A DNA stretch of 64,000 nucleotides from Deinococcus seoulensis (GTDB lineage: Bacteria; Deinococcota; Deinococci; Deinococcales; Deinococcaceae). How positions within the stretch are numbered: the first letter of the stretch is position 1; the number at the start of each line of letters is the position of its first letter. A program made the translations under genes and the position numbers. Under the pieces are notes generated by a model. It worked only from the letters and a program-made list of their open reading frames with translations. It ran no database searches and had not been told where the DNA came from. The stretch covers positions 7,255 to 71,254 of the forward strand of contig NZ_BMQM01000022.1 of NCBI RefSeq assembly GCF_014648115.1, given 5' to 3'. Below are positions 59,081-64,000 of this stretch, piece after piece.

Positions 59081-60658
59081 ATGAAGTACCTGACCCTGAA
59101 CCTGCTCACCGCCAGCCTGGGCGAACTGCGTGACGCCGCCAGAAGCAGCCTGAACGCCACGGCGCAGCAGGCGCGGCACATGTACAGCGGGCATCACCTC
59201 GGCGCGCCGATCGGCGGCGGGGAGATGAACTTTGACTACTGGCGCGGCCCGATGGTGCACGTCCCGGACGAGGGTACCGAAGCGGACAAGCGCCGCGCGC
59301 AGGCCGTCGTGACGGAATTCCAGACGGCCTTGCGGCGGTCGTTTACGAGCACGAACGTCCTGCGGGAAGTGGTGCGCCGGGACGTGCACAGCAGCAGCGC
59401 CCGCATAAGCTGGACGCTGATGCAGCCCTCCAACCGGCCCGCCCAGAACGGCACCCGCACGGAACTGGAGCGGGAAGCCGACGCACTGGCCAGCAGCTGG
59501 TGGAACGCCAGCACTGAACAGGCCATCCGGCGCGCCCTCACCTTCGCGCGGCGCGAAGGGCGCGGCGTGCTGCGCTTCCGGATCGCCAGTGGACTGTTCC
59601 AGGCCAGCCAGGACGGAATCCTGCGAGTCAAAGGTGACGTTAAGCCCGCCGACATCGCCCGCTACGTTCGCCTCGAATGCCTGGAGCACCCGGAGAACGC
59701 CCGCATCTGGGAAGACCCGGACACCCTGAACCGCCGCGCCGTGTACGCCTACCAGGACTCCGCGCAGCGCGACTGCGTGGAAGTCAGCAGCGTCGCTGAC
59801 GACACGGGCCTCACCCACCTGCGCGTCCTGCGCGGCGACCAGCAGGAAGCCGCGAGTGTGGCCCTCGACCTGGGCGGCCACGTCCACTACCTGGAACTCG
59901 CCGCCGACCCGCTGATCACGCCGCAGTTCCTGCAGAACCAGATGGCGTACAACACCACCAGCACGATGATCCTGCGGAACACCGAACTCGCCGGGTTCCT
60001 GGAACACTACGGCATCAACGTCGAACCGCCCTACGAGGTCGTGCCGGACCCGGACAGGCCCGGGCAGACCCGCCGGGTGTACAAGGCGCCCCGCACTGGC
60101 GCGGGCAGCATGATCCTCTGGCGGCAGGCCACATACCGGAAAGCGGACACGCAGGGCAAGTACCTCGGTGACGAGCCGCTCGGAAGAGCGGAGTACGGCC
60201 GCTTCGAACCCGTCAGCCCGGCCGCCCTGGTCACCGCAGCCGAGCACAGCCAGCTGAACATGTACAGCGAGGCGGGGCAGGTCTTCGTGCTGATGGGAAA
60301 GGACGCCACGGCGTCCGGCCGGAGCCGCGAGGTGGCACTTGCCGATTTCGGTACGGCCCGCGAGGACACCGTGACGCTCGCCCAGAACGCCGTGAAAGGC
60401 GTGATCAGCACGCTTCTCGCGCTGGTCGCTGCCCTGGCCAACCAGCCGCGCCGCTACGCGCAGCTGGACGTGCAGGGCACCGTCCGGCCCCGTGTCATCC
60501 CGCCCAGCCCCGAAGACCGCCGCGCCGACCGGGAGGACGTTGCGGCCGGCGTGATCAGCAAAGCCACTGCCCGGCAACGGCAGGACATCGACGATCCCGC
60601 CCAGGAAGACGCGCAGATCGAGAAGGAACGCGCGCCCAGCACACCAGAGGCGCCGTGA
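59081..60658 (+). CDS. Phage portal protein
   Basis: 525 residues, mixed alpha/beta with the long helical region (AEHSQLNMYSEAGQVFVLMGK...) and Glu/Arg-rich C-terminus typical of portals; directly follows terL. Forms the dodecameric ring for DNA passage. AGGAGGTG 7 nt before ATG. The stop overlaps a GTG that opens a reading frame ending at the inserted lipoprotein, suggesting a displaced head gene. Confidence 0.85.
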   Translation: MKYLTLNLLTASLGELRDAARSSLNATAQQARHMYSGHHLGAPIGGGEMNFDYWRGPMVHVPDEGTEADKRRAQAVVTEFQTALRRSFTSTNVLREVVRRDVHSSSARISWTLMQPSNRPAQNGTRTELEREADALASSWWNASTEQAIRRALTFARREGRGVLRFRIASGLFQASQDGILRVKGDVKPADIARYVRLECLEHPENARIWEDPDTLNRRAVYAYQDSAQRDCVEVSSVADDTGLTHLRVLRGDQQEAASVALDLGGHVHYLELAADPLITPQFLQNQMAYNTTSTMILRNTELAGFLEHYGINVEPPYEVVPDPDRPGQTRRVYKAPRTGAGSMILWRQATYRKADTQGKYLGDEPLGRAEYGRFEPVSPAALVTAAEHSQLNMYSEAGQVFVLMGKDATASGRSREVALADFGTAREDTVTLAQNAVKGVISTLLALVAALANQPRRYAQLDVQGTVRPRVIPPSPEDRRADREDVAAGVISKATARQRQDIDDPAQEDAQIEKERAPSTPEAP

Positions 60659-60769
60659 AGCACGCCATCTTCAAGTCTGGAGTGCGGTCGTCAGTGCGGG
60701 CCGACTGCTCCGCGCATGGCGGGTCGGTTGCCGCCGCTCATATGGGCAGTTTTGCGTGGCGATCTTCGC

Positions 60770-60775
60770 TACCTT
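60770..60775 (+). promoter_or_regulatory. Leaderless -10 element (TACCTT)
   Basis: 5 nt upstream of the ATG at 60781, giving the lipoprotein its own promoter inside the phage operon. Confidence 0.45.
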
Positions 60776-60780
60776 CAGGT

Positions 60781-61071
60781 ATGCCCGCGCACCGATTCCT
60801 TCCCCTGCTCATCCCGACACTTCTCCTGGCAGCCTGCACACCCAGCCAGGCGTCCACTCCTCAAGTCTTTCAAGAGGGACAGCAGTGGTTAATCAGAGGT
60901 GACATTCCTGGCGTTGAGCCCATGACGTACACGCTCACCATCGAAGCGGTTCAAGCAGACCGATCGGGAAAAGCGGCAGAATACATAGAGTTCAACAAAG
61001 CAGAAAAAGGATCTGCCTTCCAGGGAAGAATCCAGTACCGCCAGGGGGATAAGTACACCCCAGCCTCACTA
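60781..61071 (+). pseudogene. 5' part of a GQxW-family lipoprotein (member 3), interrupted
   Basis: 97 residues up to the insertion. Signal with lipobox LLAAC (~19); EGQQWLIRGD matches the G-Q-x-W-x-V-x-G motif of members 1 and 2. After the junction the frame continues five residues into the inserted element (D-L-L-R-K) and stops. Joining to the 3' part at 61756 restores a 158-residue protein of normal family length, in frame. As it stands the product lacks the C-terminal two-cysteine half. Confidence 0.8.
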
Positions 61072-61172
61072 GACCTCCTGCGAAAGTGAATTTTCAACTG
61101 CGTCGCTTCTCCGCTGTTATCCGCGAAGAGGAATCCCCGCGCATGTTCAAGAGGCAAAGAGACTTTCTGTGA
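61072..61172 (+). repeat. Left MITE copy, right end decayed
   Basis: Shares GACCTCCTGCGAAAGTG, TTCCGCTGTT-like, GAGGAAT, CGCGCA and GTTCAAG blocks with the right copy; its right terminus reads GACTTTCTGTGAAA instead of the full inverted repeat. Confidence 0.7.
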
Positions 61173-61390
61173 AATTCCCTTATGGGTACTGGCGTAAATC
61201 TGCGTCAACCGTGCTGACACGCAAAGCATCTTGGACAGCATCCTCTCAGCCCAGGGGAGTGGTGGGCAATATGTTAACTTACGCCGGTATCAATAGGAGA
61301 TGCAGAGGCATTCTGTCGGGTAAGATTGAGCTCTGTTAGCGAATTTTAAGATCCGTATCGCCTAGCCGAACCGTGGATGGTGAATGAAAA

Positions 61391-61639
61391 GTGAAAGACG
61401 TGATTAACTTTATAGTAACTCTAATACTCTCTATTTTTGCCGTTGCTTTCGGGGTGGCTTTATACTTCGGTAAAAATCCAGATCCTACAAATCCTATCAG
61501 TGTCTTTTTAGAGAGAGAAATCAAGGTTCCGCCCGTGATCGCCAAATTAATCAACATATTTATTTTGATATTAACCTTGGCTTTATTTATAGTATCTGTG
61601 ATATCCGTATGGGAAAGCATTATATATCAAGCAAGATAG
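61391..61639 (+). CDS. AT-rich two-helix membrane protein carried in the insertion
   Basis: 82 residues from a GTG at 61391 (GGTGA 7 nt upstream). Two hydrophobic helices, ~6-26 and ~52-75, separated by a short loop with FLEREIKVPP. Far more A/T-rich than the rest of the window, so horizontally acquired from a low-G+C source. No family recognised; holin-like, toxin-like or immunity proteins have similar topology. Confidence 0.6.
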   Translation: MKDVINFIVTLILSIFAVAFGVALYFGKNPDPTNPISVFLEREIKVPPVIAKLINIFILILTLALFIVSVISVWESIIYQAR

Positions 61640-61643
61640 AATA

Positions 61644-61753
61644 GACCTCCTGCGAAAGTGGGTTTTCGAGGCATCCCACCCTTCCGCTGTTGTTGCCGGC
61701 GAGGAGGAATCTGCGCGCAAGTTCAAGCACCAGAGGGACTTTCGCAGGAGGTC
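61644..61753 (+). repeat. Right MITE copy, complete, 110 bp
   Basis: Perfect 16-bp terminal inverted repeats and TA on each side (61642-61643, 61754-61755). No coding capacity. Confidence 0.85.
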
Positions 61754-61755
61754 TA

Positions 61756-61941
61756 CTGATGTTCTCCTTTTTATTGCCAGAATCTGGCAACCTTCCCAAT
61801 ACGTGCACGGTCGACGATCCCAAGGTTGAAGAGGGTGTGACGCAATTCAGCGGAAGATTCGAATCGATGAAGCTCATGATGAGCTCTGTCACGGACAAGA
61901 CCGCGTCCAAGGGAACGTGCACCGCCACTCTGCAGAACTGA
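61756..61941 (+). pseudogene. 3' part of the interrupted GQxW-family lipoprotein
   Basis: 61 residues in frame with the 5' part: FSFLLPESGNLPNTCTVDD aligns with LSFTWIAEDTNTYICDV of member 1, and the end GTCTATLQN with GTCEANVSQ and GQCEAVLQD. It has no start signals of its own. Confidence 0.8.
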
Positions 61942-62014
61942 GCTGAGCATCCTCACGCCCCAGGCGCCCACCCAGGGGCCCTCGCACCACTCCCATATCG
62001 CCTGATCCCGCTCC

Positions 62015-62039
62015 GCCCCACCGCTGTGTGGGGCTTTTT
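62015..62039 (+). terminator. Terminator of the RNA-element type (copy D, terminator only)
   Basis: GCCCCAC/GTGGGGC stem, 6-nt loop and T5, same stem as copies B and C. The upstream hairpin with the CGRGTGAA loop is not preserved. Followed by the same CATGCCGCCC-GGAGGTG leader as copy C. Confidence 0.75.
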
Positions 62040-62066
62040 CATGCCGCCCTGGAGGTGCGTCCGCCC

Positions 62067-62141
62067 ATGTCGAGCAAAGCGCTGAAATTCATTCAGGTCC
62101 CGCAAACGGAGTTCAACCCACGGGTCCCCGCAGGCAACTGA
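62067..62141 (+). CDS. Very small phage protein, relative of the 56361 gene
   Basis: 24 residues: MSSKALKFIQVPQTEFNPRV plus four. GGAGGTG 11 nt upstream. Stop TGA overlaps the next ATG (TGATG), so it could work as a leader peptide that couples translation of the following gene. Compared with the 79-residue relative it lacks the arginine-rich insert and the C-terminal part. Confidence 0.5.
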   Translation: MSSKALKFIQVPQTEFNPRVPAGN

Positions 62142-62635
62142 TGCAGTTCCACCACTACCCGCAGGACACGCAACTGGGGTGCCTGTACCTGAGCGTGCAC
62201 GCCCTGACCGGGGACGCCACGCTGCTCGAGCACCTGCCTGACCCCAGTGCGCCCCGCTACTACGTGCGCCTCGCCGAGCGGGGCCTGATGGCCTTCACGC
62301 TCTTCTGCGCGGAGCCGCCTCTGCCCGGCACGCCCGCCGAGTTCTGGACAGGCCTACGCGCCCGCTTCACGGCCAGCAACGCCACCGGCGAACGGCACGC
62401 GCCGCTGCTGGTCAGCATTCCCGGCGGTACGCCCGGTTGGCTGCACCAGGTGGCGCTGGCCATCCCCATCCACCCGGACGAGAACACCGTACACGTGAGT
62501 GACTCGAATTTCCCCACGCCTCTCGACTGCAACTGGACGGCATTCCTGGGCAGTGAGTACGGCGAGGCGCACCGCGTGGAAATGCTCGCCCCGCTGACCC
62601 TGAACGCCTACCCGCCCACCGGAGGAACCCCATGA
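62141..62635 (+). CDS. Phage protein with papain-like features
   Basis: 164 residues. QDTQLGCLYLSVHALTGD near the start and WLHQVALAIPIHPDENTVHVSDS later give a Cys...His...Asp order like cysteine peptidases of the C39/papain fold. It lies between portal and scaffold, where head maturation proteases are found, but the fold is a guess. Start coupled to the 24-residue gene. Confidence 0.6.
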   Translation: MQFHHYPQDTQLGCLYLSVHALTGDATLLEHLPDPSAPRYYVRLAERGLMAFTLFCAEPPLPGTPAEFWTGLRARFTASNATGERHAPLLVSIPGGTPGWLHQVALAIPIHPDENTVHVSDSNFPTPLDCNWTAFLGSEYGEAHRVEMLAPLTLNAYPPTGGTP

Positions 62636-63399
62636 AGAAGAACCTGTTCACCCTGACCGCCCTGCTGCTCGCCAACGCCGTCGCCACGCGTGGTGAGGGC
62701 GAGAACAACCCCGGCACCGGCAGCGGCAACGACGGCCGCCTGTCCGAGGCCGAGTGGCGCGCCAAACTGGCCACCGAACACGCCCAGACCTCCCACGCCG
62801 ACCTGGTGAGCAAGCTGGCGGCCGCCAACCGGAAGATCGACACGCTGACCGTGGGCCAGGTGCCGCAGGGCGGGCGCGCCCTCACCGCCGACGAGGCCAA
62901 GGCCTATGAGGCCTTCATCGCCCTGGGTACCCCGGAAGAAGTGAAGACCAGGCTCGATCAGGGCACCAAGGACAGCGCCGAACTGACTGACCTGCGCTTC
63001 AAGGACACCCTCCACACGGCCGCACGCGACGCTGGCTACAAGCCCAGGGTCCTGGGGGACCGCGTCAAGGCGGACGGTCTCACCCTGCTGCCCAGCCGCG
63101 AGGTCGAACGTGACGGAAAGAAAGTGCAGGTCGCGTACGTCAAGGACGCCCAGGGCGCCGAGCACGAACTGGCCACCTACGCCAGGCAGCACTGGGAGGA
63201 CTACCTGGTGGCTCTGCAGTCCGAAGGGGGCAGCGGGAACGCCGGCGCGTCCTACGCCCGCCAGGACGCGGGCAGCGGCTCCGGGAGCGGGACGGGCAGC
63301 AACGCGGGCGGCTCCGGCGGCAGCTGGCTGACGGACATCCTCAAGCCCGGCGAAGGAGGTGGTTACGTCGACCCGCTGCAACCCGCAGCGGCCAAGTAA
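62632..63399 (+). CDS. Phage scaffold-like protein with hydrophobic leader
   Basis: 255 residues. Begins MKKNLFTLTALLLANAVATRGE; a helical, charged middle (LSEAEWRAKLATEHAQTSHADLVSKLAAANRKIDTL, coiled coil) and a Gly/Ser-rich C-terminus are typical of capsid scaffolds. The leader resembles that of the next protein. GGAGG 8 nt before ATG; ATGA overlap with the previous gene. Confidence 0.7.
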   Translation: MKKNLFTLTALLLANAVATRGEGENNPGTGSGNDGRLSEAEWRAKLATEHAQTSHADLVSKLAAANRKIDTLTVGQVPQGGRALTADEAKAYEAFIALGTPEEVKTRLDQGTKDSAELTDLRFKDTLHTAARDAGYKPRVLGDRVKADGLTLLPSREVERDGKKVQVAYVKDAQGAEHELATYARQHWEDYLVALQSEGGSGNAGASYARQDAGSGSGSGTGSNAGGSGGSWLTDILKPGEGGGYVDPLQPAAAK

Positions 63400-63464
63400 G
63401 CCCCGCGGCCCGACACCAGCCCATCCCCGCCCGCGCTCCAGCTGAGCCGGGAAAGGACACCCCC

Positions 63465-63896
63465 ATGCGCAACCTGCTTCTGCCCCTGACGGCGCTGCTT
63501 CTCGGCAGCGCCGCCCTCATTCGCGGCGAGAAACGAACCCTCTCCACCCCCGCCTGGATCGCGGACTACCACAGTCTCGACCTGCATGGCCTGGGCGCCC
63601 CCATGCACTGGTCGGCCTTCACCGACGCGAAGTTCGGCGCTGCCGGCCGCCGCCTGATCCCCAGCGGCACGGCCGTCAGTCTCGCCGCCGGCAAGATCGT
63701 CCCCGCTGACGGCACGGCGGACACTCTGCTGCTGATGAGCGACGCGCGCGAGGACTCCACCAGCGACAGCATCAGCGGCTACGGCCTGGTCGTCGCCGGC
63801 AACGTGCACGAGGCCCTGCTCCCCGACAGCAGCGGCAGTCCCGCCACGCTCCCCGCGCCCATCCGCGCGAAAGCCGCGCGCCTGTACCTGCAGTGA
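63465..63896 (+). CDS. Phage head decoration protein with hydrophobic leader
   Basis: 143 residues. Begins MRNLLLPLTALLLGSAALIRGE; the rest (GTAVSLAAGKIVPADGTADTLLLMSDAREDS and LVVAGNVHEALLPD) fits phage head decoration/stabilisation proteins. Directly before the expected major capsid gene. GGGAAAGGA upstream of the ATG. Confidence 0.75.
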   Translation: MRNLLLPLTALLLGSAALIRGEKRTLSTPAWIADYHSLDLHGLGAPMHWSAFTDAKFGAAGRRLIPSGTAVSLAAGKIVPADGTADTLLLMSDAREDSTSDSISGYGLVVAGNVHEALLPDSSGSPATLPAPIRAKAARLYLQ

Positions 63897-63940
63897 AGTC
63901 CCCTCTGCTCGCCTCTCGCCCCACCCAAGGAGTTTCGTCT

Positions 63941-64000
63941 GTGATTAGCGATCGCTCGGGTGCCCGGCTTCCGGCCGGGCACTCCTGCCGTTACCATGCT
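63941..64000 (+). CDS. Possible start of the next phage gene, cut by window end
   Basis: GTG at 63941 with AAGGAG 9 nt upstream and 20 open codons. But an 8-bp hairpin (GTGCCCGG/CCGGGCAC, 63960-63982) and a TACCAT at 63992, the promoter hexamer of RNA copies B and C, lie within it, so it may instead be another RNA/terminator insertion at the gene start. Confidence 0.3.
   Translation, partial: MISDRSGARLPAGHSCRYHA

Larger units (their letters stand above)
61072..61753. mobile_element. 684-bp composite insertion with MITE-like ends (682 bp plus TA duplication)
   Basis: Outer ends are the 16-bp inverted repeats GACCTCCTGCGAAAGT (61072-61087) and ACTTTCGCAGGAGGTC (61738-61753), flanked on both sides by TA within CTA. 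The lengths are right to keep the lipoprotein frame. It consists of a left end copy (61072-~61172), AT-rich cargo with one gene (61391-61639) and a right complete MITE (61644-61753). The terminal sequence resembles IS5-superfamily ends (family knowledge, not searched). No transposase gene is present. Confidence 0.8.
49556..64000 (+). mobile_element. Prophage remnant, right end outside window
   Basis: Contains recombinase, replication, resolvase, terminase, portal and head genes in standard phage order. No integrase or repressor was seen in the window, and the left end cuts into the bet gene, so the left (lysogeny) part was lost or replaced. Non-phage cargo genes and repeated RNA/terminator modules interrupt it. 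Confidence 0.85.

Noticed and set aside
57668..60577. 969-codon open frame opposite terL and portal
   Set aside because: Spans two unrelated real genes in antisense, has no start signals or domain features, and is rich in His/Val/Gly/Arg as shadow frames are.
49545..64000. Complete functional prophage
   Set aside because: No integrase, repressor or attachment site is visible, bet is truncated and cargo interrupts the head genes.

Overview
The window looks like a chromosomal segment of a Deinococcus species. The evidence is very high G+C, many genes whose start codon lies only 5-8 nt behind a TANNNT hexamer (leaderless -10 promoters), several OmpA-less envelope/lipoprotein genes, a class Ib ribonucleotide reductase operon, and dispersed ~135-bp palindromic repeats of the small-noncoding-repeat type known from this genus. 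Genus assignment is inference from protein style and promoters; no rRNA or tRNA gene was seen.

Region 1 (1-29,957) is housekeeping: an ATP-cone/2-phosphoglycerate kinase-like gene cut by the window edge, a TetR regulator, polyphosphate glucokinase, a Spo0M-like protein, an amidohydrolase, secA, polA, a HAD hydrolase, the thioesterase-nrdI-nrdE-nrdF-glutaredoxin cluster on the minus strand, a C39-like peptidase, an M29 aminopeptidase divergent from purU, NAD(P)/FAD and quinone oxidoreductases, a fatty-acid beta-oxidation operon (multifunctional protein, a small unknown protein, thiolase) and a ring-cleaving dioxygenase.

Region 2 (30,000-49,550) is rich in exported proteins: two tandem paralogous lipoproteins, several single lipoproteins, an LEA-type lipoprotein, a beta-barrel-like protein, a LolA-like protein, and two LysM cell-wall enzymes (NlpC/P60 and M23). 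Between them lie miaB, an amidase, a family-4 uracil-DNA glycosylase, dtd, N-formylglutamate amidohydrolase, polyprenyl synthetase, an alpha/beta hydrolase, a TPR-GGDEF protein and a single-domain response regulator.

Region 3 (about 49,556-64,000) is a prophage remnant or integrated phage segment: a 5'-truncated Bet/RecT recombinase, replication genes, RusA resolvase, small and large terminase, portal, scaffold-like and decoration proteins. No integrase was seen and the left end cuts into bet. Non-phage cargo genes sit inside the structural operon. One is a lipoprotein split by a 684-bp insertion with MITE-like ends that carries an AT-rich membrane-protein gene.

Cross-cutting signals: (i) a small structured RNA element occurs at least three times (8856, 49045, 56269) with the same promoter spacing, hairpin loop and terminator; (ii) ten copies or remnants of a palindromic repeat, most of them starting exactly at the last base of a stop codon; (iii) a lipoprotein family with a G-Q-x-W motif near the N-terminus and a G-x-C-x-A C-terminus, with three members here; (iv) a shared hydrophobic leader ending in R-G-E on two adjacent phage head proteins.
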